Source: Azorhizobium oxalatiphilum (GTDB lineage Bacteria; Pseudomonadota; Alphaproteobacteria; Rhizobiales; Xanthobacteraceae). Taken from it: a DNA stretch of 64,000 nt. The notes beneath the pieces were generated by a model, which was not told the origin of the DNA, did no database searches, and saw nothing but the letters and a program-made list of their open reading frames with translations. The stretch lies in NCBI RefSeq assembly GCF_014635325.1, contig NZ_BMCT01000005.1, positions 407,245-471,244 on the forward strand, given 5' to 3'. Shown here piece after piece: positions 30,176-39,637 of this stretch. How positions within the stretch are numbered: the first letter of the stretch is position 1; each line of letters starts with the position of its first letter. The position numbers and the translations under genes were made by a program.

Positions 30176-31315
30176 TCAGTCCAGCGCGAACGCCTCATGC
30201 ACGGCCGATTGCAGCGAGCCGCCCAGCACCGCGCCGCCGCCGGCCACATGGATGCGGCCGCCCAGCATGGTGGCGCCCACCGCATGGCGGGGCGTGAGCA
30301 TGGGGGCGTGCTGCTGCCATGTGTCGGTCTTCGGGTCGTAGCTCTCCATCTGCCCGAACACTTTTGCCTGCTGCGGCACGCCGTTGACGATGCTGCCGGC
30401 CTCGCCCCCCATGGCGAACAGGCGATCCTTGTAGATCACCAGCCCATGGCCGGAACGGGCGGTGGGCAGGGGCGCCCGCGCTTCCCATGTGTCTCGCGCC
30501 GGCAGATACACATGGTGCAGATCGGTATTGTACTCGAACGTGTTGAACCGCCCGCCGATCACATGGATGACGCCCTCATAGGCCACGCAACCCACGTGGT
30601 CGCGCGCGCCGGGCAGGGCTTTTCGCGTGCTCCAGGCATCCGCTTCCGGGTCATAGACCTCGTGCCAGCCGACGCTCGCCCGCTCCATGGTGGGGGCACC
30701 CGCGCCGCCGATGAGATGCACCTTGCCCGCCAGCGCCACGGCCGCCGCCGCGCCGCGCGGGCGGGGCATGGGGGCGATGGTGCTCCACCGGTCTTCCGCC
30801 ACCACATAGACATAGGCGTTGGTGTCGGGATTGCGGTTCTGCTCGATGAAGCCGCCGAAGGCATAGATGCGCCCGGCGTCTGCCGTCACCGCCACATGGT
30901 TGGCGCCACGCGGCAGCGGAGCGGCATCGAACCAGCGGTCGCCGGCGGGGTCATAGACATGGTGATAGGCGCGGTCCACGCGTCCCTCGCCATAGCCCCC
31001 GATGATGTGCATGCGCCCGGCCCACGCCGTGGCCCAGGCCATCTCGCTGCGCGGCAGGGGCAGGGCAGCGCGCGGGCTCCATTGACCGGCCGGCCCCCTG
31101 GGGGCGGGGCTGTCGAACACCCTCTGGGCTTCCTGCGCCGGTTCCAGATGATGCACGAAGGTGCCGCCCTGCAACCGGGAATAGGGAGCGGGGGAGGGCG
31201 GCGCCTCCTTCAGCGCGGGCGCATGGCCGGCGTGCGGATTGGCGGTCTGGGCGAAGGCGCGGGAGCCGAGCGCGGTGGCGGCGAGCCCGGCGGCGAGGAG
31301 GGTGCGGCGATCCAT
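30176..31315 (-). CDS. Secreted Kelch-repeat protein
   Basis: A 379-residue exported beta-propeller. A twin-arginine-like signal (MDRRTLLAAGLAATALGSRA, cleavage near residue 22) is followed by at least six Kelch units, each with a GG doublet and a spaced YDPxxDxW (HHVYDPAGDRW, HEVYDPEADAW, MESYDPKTDTW and others). Kelch propellers bind proteins or glycans; no galactose-oxidase copper ligands are obvious. The ATG at 31315 has GGAGG nearby; the open frame to 31642 lacks a ribosome site. It is probably periplasmic. Function unknown. Confidence 0.8.
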   Translation of the reverse strand: MDRRTLLAAGLAATALGSRAFAQTANPHAGHAPALKEAPPSPAPYSRLQGGTFVHHLEPAQEAQRVFDSPAPRGPAGQWSPRAALPLPRSEMAWATAWAGRMHIIGGYGEGRVDRAYHHVYDPAGDRWFDAAPLPRGANHVAVTADAGRIYAFGGFIEQNRNPDTNAYVYVVAEDRWSTIAPMPRPRGAAAAVALAGKVHLIGGAGAPTMERASVGWHEVYDPEADAWSTRKALPGARDHVGCVAYEGVIHVIGGRFNTFEYNTDLHHVYLPARDTWEARAPLPTARSGHGLVIYKDRLFAMGGEAGSIVNGVPQQAKVFGQMESYDPKTDTWQQHAPMLTPRHAVGATMLGGRIHVAGGGAVLGGSLQSAVHEAFALD

Positions 31316-31820
31316 GGAGGCCTCCCGTATGCGACGTTGCGCAGGGGGAGGATGAAAGCCGCGCGTGGGGGAGGGCGCAAGGGGGAGTTTGACCCCATGC
31401 CTACCCCGCGATGGCCCCTTCAGCGACGTCTGCTTTCGCCCTTGGAGCGGACCTTGCCAAGTACGTGCCTCGACGTCCGATATGGGCCCGAAAGCGGACT
31501 GGCCGGTTTTGGTTGCCGCCGTGCAGATAGCCGCCGTTCTGCGGCCGACCCCTTTTCGGACGTTCAGCTCGCATCCGAGTGCTCGATAAAGCTGCCATTC
31601 CTCCTTTGAGGTGACCTCCGCGAGGCTTCCCACTTCGGCCATTCAGGCCGGGCCTGCGTCTTGCTAGAAGCTGCCATTGCCCACTAGTCCGAGCTGACGA
31701 CCAGCTTGGGGCTGCTTGCAGACGATATGCCTATCTTGTGGGAGTGGGGCAGCGACACAGACTCTTGCAGGATTCTAGGAGTAATCTGCAATACTATTCT
31801 CGTGACCTGCGAAGCAGGAA
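31316..31820. other. Intergenic region upstream of the Kelch and orphan genes
   Basis: About 500 bases, divergent between a minus-strand and a plus-strand gene, with no supported gene. Around 31427-31500 it contains degenerate words (GTCTGCTTTCG, AGCGGAC, GACGTCCG, GAAAGCGGAC) that recur at 59890-59970. No promoter was assigned. Confidence 0.45.
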
Positions 31821-32792
31821 ATGGCGACAAAAGCAGGAGTCAACGTGGACCTAGTTGCGCATTGTCAAAACTGGGAAGATCTGCTCACCCAGCAGTCTCA
31901 AGCCGAACAAGCAGTGCAGACGCTGTCCAAATATCTGATTGACACCCGTCAGCCGCCGCCGGGACCCTATCGGCTGTTTCACTATTTCTCAGACGTGATT
32001 GTGCGGATCCGCGAACTCAATGTTTTGTTCGAACGCATCTATCGTAGCAGGGAGCGGCTGCTGGAAGCCGACGCGGTATTGCATTCGCAAATGCCGACCA
32101 CGTGGCCCGGAGGGACACGCTATCCGCCTGCAATCGCCGACCTAATTACAAAGACAGATCGGCTGAATTTGGAGCTAAGTCTCGACTTTCAATCTATGCT
32201 GATCTTCAGTGGCATGCTGCTCGATGAGGTGGCCCAGATCTGCGGGCACATCCTTGCAAAGCCCACGCCTTACCGCACCACCTTTGACGCCCTCGCCAAA
32301 TCTGACGGTGCCGCTCCATTTGATACGTTGTGGGAGAAGTTTCGAGACGACATTTTGTGGCTCGACGCAGTTCCGCGCCTGTTTCGAAATAAGATGATGG
32401 TACACCGCGAGCGGCCTTGGCAGGTCGGAACCAACCGCTCCGTTTATCGCCTTGACTGGACGTTTTGGGTTCCAATTGCCGCAGGGTGGCTCTCCAGCGA
32501 CGAACAGCAAGTCTTTATGGAAGAGGTTCAATCCATCCTTCTAAAAGCAGGGTTGCGCTTGATGGGCGCCACAGTGCATGAGGCGGTGTATCAGGGCCTA
32601 GATAACATTTCGAAGTTTGAACGCGACGATCGCAGGGCCCTTACGAAAATAGCGGCCGAGGTGGGGTTTGCAACGCCCAGCTTCCAAGTCTTCGGTCCAC
32701 GAATCTATGGCTTCATTACCCGTTTCATGGCCGAATTGGAAGGGATTGTGCGCAGTAACCCGCAGGCGGTGGACTTGGGCAAAAAGCAATAG
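31821..32792 (+). CDS. Orphan hypothetical protein, atypical composition
   Basis: A 323-residue soluble, mostly helical protein, MATKAGVNVDLVAHCQNWED... No domain is recognised. The gene uses many AT-ending codons and looks clearly lower in GC than its neighbours. It is flanked by non-coding stretches of about 500 and 250 bases, which together suggest acquisition by transfer. AGGAA before the ATG supports the start. The phrase FRNKMMVHRERPW with nearby hydrophobic and charged segments might be an active or binding site, but this is speculative. Confidence 0.6.
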   Translation: MATKAGVNVDLVAHCQNWEDLLTQQSQAEQAVQTLSKYLIDTRQPPPGPYRLFHYFSDVIVRIRELNVLFERIYRSRERLLEADAVLHSQMPTTWPGGTRYPPAIADLITKTDRLNLELSLDFQSMLIFSGMLLDEVAQICGHILAKPTPYRTTFDALAKSDGAAPFDTLWEKFRDDILWLDAVPRLFRNKMMVHRERPWQVGTNRSVYRLDWTFWVPIAAGWLSSDEQQVFMEEVQSILLKAGLRLMGATVHEAVYQGLDNISKFERDDRRALTKIAAEVGFATPSFQVFGPRIYGFITRFMAELEGIVRSNPQAVDLGKKQ

Positions 32793-33048
32793 CGGGGTTT
32801 CGCGCGCTCCACAGAATGCCAGATTCAAAATTGCATCTTTGCTCCGGGGAGCGCCTCAACGCAAATCGGTCGCGAATGGGCATGCCGCAGCACACCTAAA
32901 TGTCCGCTCGGATGCCGTTTCTCATAATAGCCGGCATTCCGCTTCCCACCCCAACCCGGCCATTCTTGATAGCCGCTGAACTTCAGCTTCTAGCGCTGTG
33001 ACGTCGCGTCCCAAGATCCCTTCGCCCCGTCCCAACCGACGCCTTCCC

Positions 33049-33693
33049 TCAGCTCGCACCCTTGTCCAGAAACGCCCGCACGTCCGAGAACACGGCCCGG
33101 AACATCTCCGGCGTCAGCACGCCCGTATTGGTGTTGTAGCGCGAGCAGTGGTAGCTGCCGAACAGCGTATAGCCGCCGATCTCGTGCCGGGAGCCGTGGC
33201 CGAACTTGGCGCGCGACATGCGCTCGCCCAGAGACACCACCGTGGAGTCATGCGCGATCTTGCCCAGCGCCAGAATGGCGGTCAGGCGCGGCATGGCGGC
33301 CATGGCCTCGATCAGGAACGGCCGGCAGGTGCGGATCTCGTCCGTGGTCGGCTTGTTCTCCGGCGGCACGCAGCGCACCGCATTGACGATGTGGGCGTCG
33401 TGCAGGGTCAGGCCGTCATTGGGGTCGGCCCGGTAGGTGCCGCTGGCGAAGCCGAAGCGGATCAGCGTGTCGTAGAGCAGGTCGCCGGCATAATCGCCGG
33501 TGAAGGGGCGCCCGGTGCGGTTGGCGCCGCGCAGGCCCGGCGCGAGCCCGACGATGAGAAGGCGCGCATCCTGCGGGCCGAAGCCGGGCACGGGCGCGTT
33601 GAACCATGTCGGCTCGGCCGCCCGCCACTGGGTGCGGAAGGCGACGAGGCGCGGGCACAGGGGGCACTCGCGCCCCGGCTCCTGAAGAAGCAA
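33049..33693 (-). CDS. Uracil-DNA glycosylase, family 5 (UDGb) type
   Basis: A 214-residue DNA repair enzyme removing uracil, and in this family also hypoxanthine and other deaminated bases. Motif A GLAPGLRGANRTGRPFTGD lacks the Asp/Asn catalytic residue of family 1, as in UDGb. Motif B is SYHCSRYNTNTG. Cys residues in CPLCPR (near the N-terminus), RCVPP and RTCRPF are placed to hold a 4Fe-4S cluster. It is directly downstream (4 bases) of the NYN-domain gene in a probable two-gene operon. Confidence 0.88.
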   Translation of the reverse strand: MLLQEPGRECPLCPRLVAFRTQWRAAEPTWFNAPVPGFGPQDARLLIVGLAPGLRGANRTGRPFTGDYAGDLLYDTLIRFGFASGTYRADPNDGLTLHDAHIVNAVRCVPPENKPTTDEIRTCRPFLIEAMAAMPRLTAILALGKIAHDSTVVSLGERMSRAKFGHGSRHEIGGYTLFGSYHCSRYNTNTGVLTPEMFRAVFSDVRAFLDKGAS

Positions 33694-33697
33694 GGGA

Positions 33698-34303
33698 TCA
33701 GCCTTCGCTGGGGTCCGGCAGAGGCGCGCCGCGCCGTTCGAGGAAGCGCGGGGTGTCCTGCATGCGGTTGGCCCGCTCGGACGGATCGCGGCCGATCTTC
33801 ACCTGCAGGTCCACGAGGTCGATGAAGGTGTCGGCCTGACGGCGCAGGTCATCGGCGATCAGCGGCGGCTGGGTGGAGATGGTGGACACCACGCTCACGC
33901 GCACGCCCTTGCGCTGGAGCGCCTCCACCAGCGAACGGAAGTCGCCATCGCCCGAGAACAGCACGATATGGTCGAGGCTGCCGGCCAGCTCCATGGCGTC
34001 CACGGCGATCTCGATGTCCATGTTGCCGCGGACGCGGCGGCGGCCCTGGCTATCGGTAAACTCGCGGGCAAGCTTGGTCACAACCGAATAGCCGTTATAA
34101 TCCAGCCAATCCAGCAGCGGGCGGATGGAGGAGTATTCCTGATCCTCTACCAGCGTAGTGTAGTAGAACGCACGCAGCAGATAGCCCCGGCCCTGGAATT
34201 CCTTCAACAGTCTCTTATAGTCAATGTCAAAGCCGAGGGCTTTGGTCGCGGAGTAGAGATTGGCGCCATCAATGAAAAGCGCGATCTTTTCCATCCCTTG
34301 CAT
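33698..34303 (-). CDS. NYN domain (LabA/DUF88) protein
   Basis: A 201-residue PIN-like nuclease-fold protein. The acidic metal-site residues are in ALFIDGANLY (near the N-terminus), GNMDIEIAVDAMEL and LFSGDGDFRSLVEAL, the usual NYN pattern. Members act on RNA or in regulation; the substrate here is unknown. The ATG at 34303 is chosen because AGGA lies about 10 bases upstream; MEK at 34294 is an alternative. It is transcribed divergently from rpoZ and immediately precedes the UDG gene. Confidence 0.85.
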   Translation of the reverse strand: MQGMEKIALFIDGANLYSATKALGFDIDYKRLLKEFQGRGYLLRAFYYTTLVEDQEYSSIRPLLDWLDYNGYSVVTKLAREFTDSQGRRRVRGNMDIEIAVDAMELAGSLDHIVLFSGDGDFRSLVEALQRKGVRVSVVSTISTQPPLIADDLRRQADTFIDLVDLQVKIGRDPSERANRMQDTPRFLERRGAPLPDPSEG

Positions 34304-34501
34304 TTGGGGTCCTGCTGATGAAAATCTGGTGTCAGGCATGGGGCGATTTAGAACTGCGTGAGGGTTGTCATTTCTCGGCCAGACTCCGGCCGAGCGCAAG
34401 CGAAAAACACTACTCAGACTTGCCGAAGGGTGTCATTTCGGATATAGGGCCAATCTTCCACAAGCCATCCGCATTGCTGCGTGCACGAAGGAGTGCCGAT
34501 C

Positions 34502-34891
34502 ATGGCCCGCGTCACCGTTGAGGACTGCATCGACAAGGTCGATAACCGCTTCGAGCTGGTCCTCCTCGCGGGCCACCGCGCCCGCATGATCTCGTCCGGC
34601 GCCCCGATCACGGTGGACCGCGACAACGACAAGAACCCCGTCGTTGCTCTGCGCGAGATCGCCGACGAGACGGTCAGCCCCGAGGATCTGAAGGAAGACC
34701 TCATCCACTCGCTCCAGAAGTACACCGAGGTCGACGAGCCCGAACCCGAGGCCGTGCCGATGATCGCCAGCGGCGAAAGCGGCTCTGGTGATGATACGGA
34801 CATCGTGCTCGACCGGATGACCGAAGAGGAACTTCTCGCCGGCCTCCAGGGCCTCGTGCCGCCGGAGCAGACCGACGACGACGAGGGTTGA
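34502..34891 (+). CDS. rpoZ: RNA polymerase omega subunit
   Basis: A 129-residue small subunit that helps assemble beta' into RNA polymerase and, with beta', forms the ppGpp site. [28 protein letters not shown] (first 28 residues, read in two pieces) is the omega signature, and [20 protein letters not shown] follows. The C-terminus is acidic, as in other alphaproteobacterial omegas. GAAGGAG lies upstream of the ATG. No spoT/rel gene follows; the next gene (rimO) is on the other strand. Confidence 0.95.
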   Translation: MARVTVEDCIDKVDNRFELVLLAGHRARMISSGAPITVDRDNDKNPVVALREIADETVSPEDLKEDLIHSLQKYTEVDEPEPEAVPMIASGESGSGDDTDIVLDRMTEEELLAGLQGLVPPEQTDDDEG

Positions 34892-34927
34892 ACCCTACCT
34901 CCATCCTGCAAGGCAAGATGGCATTTT

Positions 34928-34964
34928 AACGCCGGTGGTTCCAGACGGAGCCGCCGGCGTTTTT
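34928..34964 (+). terminator. Intrinsic terminator of rpoZ
   Basis: An 11-bp stem AACGCCGGTGG/CCGCCGGCGTT, with one G-U pair, and a 12-base loop, followed by TTT. It begins 37 bases after the rpoZ stop. Confidence 0.9.
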
Positions 34965-35117
34965 CATTTCAGGCTATGGAACAGTGGCACAGTGCCACCC
35001 TGTGCGGCCATCGTCACAGGGCAGGCAAAAAGGCGTGCGCAATCAGGCACGGCTGTCCGTGGCCAAATGGGGCCAAGGGTGTGCCATTCGTCCCTGTCCC
35101 TGAACAGGTGAGGGGTA

Positions 35118-36470
35118 TCAAAAGCCGGCGGTGCCCATGAGGTCGTAGGCGTCCGACGCCTCGATCTTGACCGTCACCACCTCGCCCACCCGCAGCGGGC
35201 GGCGGGCGGCGATCTTCACCGAGCCGTCGATTTCCGGCGCATCGCCCTTGGTGCGGCCGATGGCCCCGCCGGGGGTGAGGCTGTCGATGATGACCTGCTG
35301 GCGGGTGCCCACCTTGCGCTTGAGGCGGCGGGCGGAAATCGCCTGCTGCTTGAGCATAAAGCGTTCATAACGCTCGGCTTTCACCTCGTCGGGGACGGGG
35401 TTTTCGAGCGCATTGGCAGGCGCGCCGGCCACCGGCTCGAACTTGAAGCAGCCGACCCGGTCGAGCTGGCCTTCCTCAAGGAAATCAAGCAGTTCCTGGA
35501 ACTCTTCCTCGGTCTCGCCGGGGAAGCCGACGATGAAGGTGGAGCGCAACGTCAGGTCCGGCACCGCCTCACGCCAGCTCAGCACGCGGGCGAGCGTCTT
35601 CTCCTGCGCCGCCGGGCGCTTCATGCGGCGAAGCACCGTGGGGCTGGCGTGCTGGAACGGAATATCCAGATAAGGCAACACCTTACCCGAAGCCATCAGC
35701 TCCATCACCCGGTCAACATGGGGGTAGGGGTAGACGTAGTGCAGGCGCACCCAGGCCCCCAGATCGCCCAGCGCATCGGCCAGATCGAAGAAGCGGGTGG
35801 ACCATTCGCGGTCCTTCCACTTGCTTTCCGCATACTTCAGGTCGACGCCATAGGCAGAGGTGTCCTGCGAGATCACCAGCAGCTCGCGAACCCCTGCATT
35901 CACAAGCTTTTCCGCCTCGCGCATGACGTCGGCGAGCGGTCGGCTGACGAGGTCGCCGCGCAGCTTGGGGATGATGCAGAAGGTGCAGCGATTGTTGCAG
36001 CCTTCCGAGATCTTCAGATAGGCATAGTGCCGGGGGGTGAGCTTAACCCCTTGTTCCGGCACGAGATCGAGGAAGGGGTCGTGCTTGGGCGGCACCGCCT
36101 CATGCACGGCCGCAAGCACGCTCTCGTACTGCTGCGGGCCGGTGATGGCGAGCACGCTGGGGTGGACGGCGCGGATCTGCTCGGGCTCGGCGCCCATGCA
36201 GCCGGTGACGACGACCTTTCCGTTCTCCGCCAACGCTTCGCCGATGGCCGAAAGGCTTTCGGCCTTGGCGCTGTCGAGGAAGCCGCAGGTATTCACGATG
36301 ACGAGATCGGCACCGTCATGGTTGCGCGTCAGTTCATAGCCTTCGGCCCTGAGCCTGGTGACGATGCGCTCCGAATCCACCAGCGCCTTGGGGCAGCCCA
36401 GCGAGACGAACGAGATGCGGGGCGCGCCGTTGGGCGCTGAATCGGTCGTGGTGGGCGCGAGCTGGGCCAT
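35118..36470 (-). CDS. rimO: Ribosomal protein S12 methylthiotransferase RimO
   Basis: A 450-residue radical-SAM enzyme that methylthiolates Asp88 (E. coli numbering) of ribosomal protein S12. The N-terminal MTTase domain has cluster Cys residues in [21 protein letters not shown] and [11 protein letters not shown]. The radical-SAM motif is [16 protein letters not shown] (CxxxCxxC). A C-terminal TRAM domain (about 385-450) binds the protein or RNA target. [12 protein letters not shown] distinguishes RimO from MiaB. Length is normal. It is monocistronic. Confidence 0.95.
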   Translation of the reverse strand: MAQLAPTTTDSAPNGAPRISFVSLGCPKALVDSERIVTRLRAEGYELTRNHDGADLVIVNTCGFLDSAKAESLSAIGEALAENGKVVVTGCMGAEPEQIRAVHPSVLAITGPQQYESVLAAVHEAVPPKHDPFLDLVPEQGVKLTPRHYAYLKISEGCNNRCTFCIIPKLRGDLVSRPLADVMREAEKLVNAGVRELLVISQDTSAYGVDLKYAESKWKDREWSTRFFDLADALGDLGAWVRLHYVYPYPHVDRVMELMASGKVLPYLDIPFQHASPTVLRRMKRPAAQEKTLARVLSWREAVPDLTLRSTFIVGFPGETEEEFQELLDFLEEGQLDRVGCFKFEPVAGAPANALENPVPDEVKAERYERFMLKQQAISARRLKRKVGTRQQVIIDSLTPGGAIGRTKGDAPEIDGSVKIAARRPLRVGEVVTVKIEASDAYDLMGTAGF

Positions 36471-36601
36471 GGCGCGGGGCGCAAGTCCGTGTTGTCCGAG
36501 AAGCCCGAGCGGTTACGGGAGGACGCACCTCCCGTCAATCCCATTGGAGCCATTCCAGCCTTCGGGGCGCGCAGGGGAGGCATGCGGCGGGAGGGGCGGG
36601 A

Positions 36602-36628
36602 AAGGCCCGGCAGATGTCGCCGGGCCTT
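36602..36628 (-). terminator. Terminator downstream of the TonB receptor gene
   Basis: A perfect 10-bp stem AAGGCCCGGC/GCCGGGCCTT (36602-36611 with 36619-36628). On the minus strand it is followed by TTTCC. It lies 8 bases past the receptor stop. Confidence 0.75.
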
Positions 36629-36635
36629 GGCATCG

Positions 36636-38750
36636 TTAGAACCTGAAGCGTGTCCCCACCACCACCGAGCGCCCGTTGCCGGGCTCGAACAGCGCCTGAT
36701 TGGCGCTGGCGCGGCCGGTGACGTTCACGCTGGCGATGTAGTTCACATCCAGCAGGTTGCGCGCATCGACGTAGAAGGACGGCCCTTTGGGATTGTCATA
36801 ACCGAGCTTGAAGTTCAGCAGGGCGTAGGGCGAGGTATCCAGCGTATTGGCGTCGTCCACATAATAGGCGACGGGCACCCACTCCACGTTCGGGCCGGCG
36901 TAGAACCCGCTCGGATGCTTGTAGAGCAGCTCCGCCCGCAGGTAATGGGGCGGGATGCCCGGCAGGCGATTGTTGCCCCACACCGGATCGTTGTCGAAAT
37001 AGAAGTCGCTGTACGTATAGGCGACATTCAGCCAGAGGGAATCCGTCACCGGACCGGGGGTGAACAGGTCCTTCGCCACCTGCATGCCGAAGCCGGCCTC
37101 CAGCCCCTGATGGATGGTGCTGCCCAGATTCACCACCGTGCAGGTGAGGCCCGCCGTGGTGCCGGGATCCTGGCATTGCAGCTCGTTCTGGACCCATGAA
37201 CGGTAGAGCGACACGTCCCAATTATAGGTCGGTGCACGCCCGCGGGTGCCGATCTCCACCGTGGTGGCCGTCTGGGCCTCAAGGTTTCCGATGATCGGAT
37301 CGACAAAATTGGTCAGCTCCGAGAAGGTCGGCACCTCGCCGGAACGCGAGACATTGCCATAGACCTGCGCCCCCGGCGCCGCCTCGAAGACGAAGCCGGC
37401 CTTGGGCAGGAAGAGATTGTAGTCGTTGCCGCCTGAAGACGCATTGTAGATGGCGGTGCGGTCGAGGCTGGCGTTCAGATACTGGAACGCCCCCACCAGA
37501 GCGAAGGCCGGCGTCAGGTAAAAGTGATCTTCCAGATAGTAGGTGGTGTTGGTGGCGTCGTCATTGGACCAGTAGGCGAGATTGCCGGCCAGCCCCGAGC
37601 GATTGACGTAGCGCCGGGCATCGGTGCTGCCGGTGCCGTAATTGATGCCGAGCACCAGCCGGTTGTTGAAGCCGCCGATGCTGCGCTCGTCCACGAGGCG
37701 GGTGAAGGCGCCGTACTCCTCGTAATTGTAGTTCAGCACCTGGAAGATCGGGTGGTTGAGGTCCTTGTTGGTATAGAAGACGCCGGCATCCAGCTTCGTC
37801 GTATCCGAGAGAAGGAAGGTCGTCTTGTTGGCGAGCCGCACCGCCTCGATATTGCGCTGATAGTTCAGCGAGATGTTGGTGGGATTGGCCGACTGCGGCG
37901 AGTTCAGCGCCACCGTCCTGGACACCGCGCCGGGAATTTCCTGCCGGACATTGGTGGCGTTGAGATAGAAGCGGGTCTCGATGTTCTCGTTCAGCTGGAT
38001 GCCGAAATTGGCGCTGCCGCGTGTGTTCTCACCGGAGGAATGATCGCGGAACCCCTGCTGGGTCAGCCATGAGCCGGTGACGAAGCCGTCAAAGGCCCCG
38101 TTCACGCCGCCGGTGCTGGCCTGCAGCCGGTAGAAGCCGAAGGAGCCGGCATCCGCCCTCCCTGCGAAGGCCGCCGCATCCCGGCCGGTGGGCGTGACGA
38201 AATTAATGGCCCCGCCCAAGGCGTTGGCGCCGAACTGGTAGCCGTTGGCGCCCTTGAACACCTCCACATACTGGAAGGCGGTGGGGTCGATCTCCTGGAA
38301 GTCGCCGCTGCCGTCGGGCGAGGAGAGCGGGATGCCGTCCTGATAGAGCTGGACGCCGCGCAGATGTGCGCTGCGCGAGACACCCGAGCCGCGAATGGAG
38401 AGGCGGGTGTCCTCGCCCCATTTGGGCTGCGCGAACACGCCCGGCACATAGTCCAGCATGTCCTTCACGCCGGTGGCCGGCGTATCGGCCCAGGTGGCCG
38501 CGCCCACCACCTCGGCGCCGCCGGGGGTGAGGTTGATGGCCGCGCGCGCGGCCGCCTCCGACAGCACGGTGAGCGAGCCGCCAGTGGCCGTTTCCACATT
38601 CACGGTCGGCAGTTCGACGGCGGCTTCCTGTGCGGCGGACGGTGCGCAGACGAGAGGCTGTGCGGTGGCGGCAAGAAGGAGGGTCGTGGCGAGGGAAGCG
38701 CGGCGCTGCGGCCGACCTGCGGCAATGAACCGGGGGAGGAGAGGGGACAT
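36636..38750 (-). CDS. TonB-dependent outer-membrane receptor (FecA-like)
   Basis: A 704-residue 22-strand beta-barrel receptor. A signal peptide (about 1-40, ending AAQ) is followed by a TonB-box-like stretch (ELPTVNVETA, about 46-55), the plug (LDYVPGVFAQPKWGEDTRLSIRGSG..., in two parts, about 98-130; YQDGIPLSSPDG) and the barrel ending in Phe (VVGTRFRF). There is no N-terminal signalling (STN) domain, so it is a plain transporter, resembling ferric-citrate/siderophore receptors. Neighbours are a DUF2946-like gene upstream and exbB-exbD-tonB divergently. The ligand may be iron chelate or copper. No clear ribosome site precedes the ATG. Confidence 0.9.
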   Translation of the reverse strand: MSPLLPRFIAAGRPQRRASLATTLLLAATAQPLVCAPSAAQEAAVELPTVNVETATGGSLTVLSEAAARAAINLTPGGAEVVGAATWADTPATGVKDMLDYVPGVFAQPKWGEDTRLSIRGSGVSRSAHLRGVQLYQDGIPLSSPDGSGDFQEIDPTAFQYVEVFKGANGYQFGANALGGAINFVTPTGRDAAAFAGRADAGSFGFYRLQASTGGVNGAFDGFVTGSWLTQQGFRDHSSGENTRGSANFGIQLNENIETRFYLNATNVRQEIPGAVSRTVALNSPQSANPTNISLNYQRNIEAVRLANKTTFLLSDTTKLDAGVFYTNKDLNHPIFQVLNYNYEEYGAFTRLVDERSIGGFNNRLVLGINYGTGSTDARRYVNRSGLAGNLAYWSNDDATNTTYYLEDHFYLTPAFALVGAFQYLNASLDRTAIYNASSGGNDYNLFLPKAGFVFEAAPGAQVYGNVSRSGEVPTFSELTNFVDPIIGNLEAQTATTVEIGTRGRAPTYNWDVSLYRSWVQNELQCQDPGTTAGLTCTVVNLGSTIHQGLEAGFGMQVAKDLFTPGPVTDSLWLNVAYTYSDFYFDNDPVWGNNRLPGIPPHYLRAELLYKHPSGFYAGPNVEWVPVAYYVDDANTLDTSPYALLNFKLGYDNPKGPSFYVDARNLLDVNYIASVNVTGRASANQALFEPGNGRSVVVGTRFRF

Positions 38751-38892
38751 GGGGGAATTCCGGCGCCGGCGCGTCAGGCGCGTCCGGGCCTTGAGAAAGC
38801 TGGAAGATGAAGCGTTCGGCCCGCTGCCGGCATGGCGTGCCCGGGCAGGGGGCGCGTGGCGCCTGTGCTTTGTCTGCCGCTTGGTGCGGCGA

Positions 38893-39366
38893 TCAGGCGG
38901 AGGTGGGCGGGGCGCGTGGCCGGGCGTTGGGGCAGATCTGCGCGGTTCGGGCCGGCGCGGGCTGGACGATCCGGTCTTCCCCCGGCCGGGCGAACGCCAC
39001 GGGAACGGAGGGGAGCTTCAGATCCGGAAGAACCGGCATGCCGCCCGCAAGCGGACAGGCGGTGCAATCGTGCTGCGGCGGCAGGGAAGAGCCGCCGGCA
39101 TCAGCCTGAGCGTCGGCCTGATGTGACGTAAGGCAGAGCAGGAAGGGATCGCTGACCGTCTGCGGGCCGGCCATGGCACCGGCGGCGAGGCCGGCGAATA
39201 CGGCCTGAAGCACCACCAGATAGATGGCCAGCCACCGCCCGACCTGAGCCGCTGCCCGCCGGACATGCCCGCCCCGCCGCAGCCGTTGCTGCGGTCGGGC
39301 AGGGGAATGGTCCGGGCGACGAGACACGGGGGCGATACCTTGGGGCGGGCGATTGTCGGCGCCCAT
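38893..39366 (-). CDS. DUF2946-like small exported/membrane protein
   Basis: A 157-residue protein. A basic N-terminus is followed by a hydrophobic helix (LAIYLVVLQAVFAGLAAGAMA, about residues 46-66). A His/Cys motif (QHDCTACPLAGG, about 98-110) could bind metal. This is the layout of DUF2946 proteins, often encoded next to TonB-dependent (copper-type) receptors, and here the receptor gene lies 142 bases downstream on the same strand. The start is uncertain because the basic N-terminal 40 residues look unlike the family. Confidence 0.6.
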   Translation of the reverse strand: MGADNRPPQGIAPVSRRPDHSPARPQQRLRRGGHVRRAAAQVGRWLAIYLVVLQAVFAGLAAGAMAGPQTVSDPFLLCLTSHQADAQADAGGSSLPPQHDCTACPLAGGMPVLPDLKLPSVPVAFARPGEDRIVQPAPARTAQICPNARPRAPPTSA

Positions 39367-39457
39367 ACGGCACGCAGATATGCCGTTTGGTCAACCCTGT
39401 CAGCCGCTGGAAGCACAGGTGGCGCTCAGGATACGGCGCGAACCCGCGCGGACAGTG

Positions 39458-39550
39458 CCATTGCGGCGCACAGTCTCGCAACGGAAGGGCCTGCGTCATT
39501 GCGGCGCAAGGATTTTCGGACACACTTTTTGGTTCCGCATTGCGGCATGA
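39458..39550. repeat. Three spaced ATTGCGGC direct repeats in the divergent tonB promoter region
   Basis: CATTGCGGCGCA occurs at 39459-39470 and 39497-39508, and CATTGCGGCATGA at 39538-39550. Spacings are 38 and 41 bases, near four helical turns. They lie between the divergent DUF2946-receptor and exbB-exbD-tonB units and could be a regulator binding array. No known metal-regulator consensus matched. Confidence 0.45.
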
Positions 39551-39637
39551 TGGCGCTATAAGGACGCCAGCCAGCCAATTCCCGGTCAGGGATCGCCAGC
39601 CAACCGACGTTCAAAATGCTCGATTGCTGGTGACGCA

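Noticed and set aside
33001..33048. tRNA, rRNA or CRISPR features in intergenic regions
   Set aside because: All intergenic gaps were read for cloverleaf arms, rRNA sequence and spaced short repeats; none was found anywhere in the window.
39367..39540. Possible cobalamin riboswitch upstream of the TonB receptor/DUF2946 unit
   Set aside because: A GGCACTG word resembles the B12-box core, but the flanking conserved segments do not align, so no riboswitch is called.
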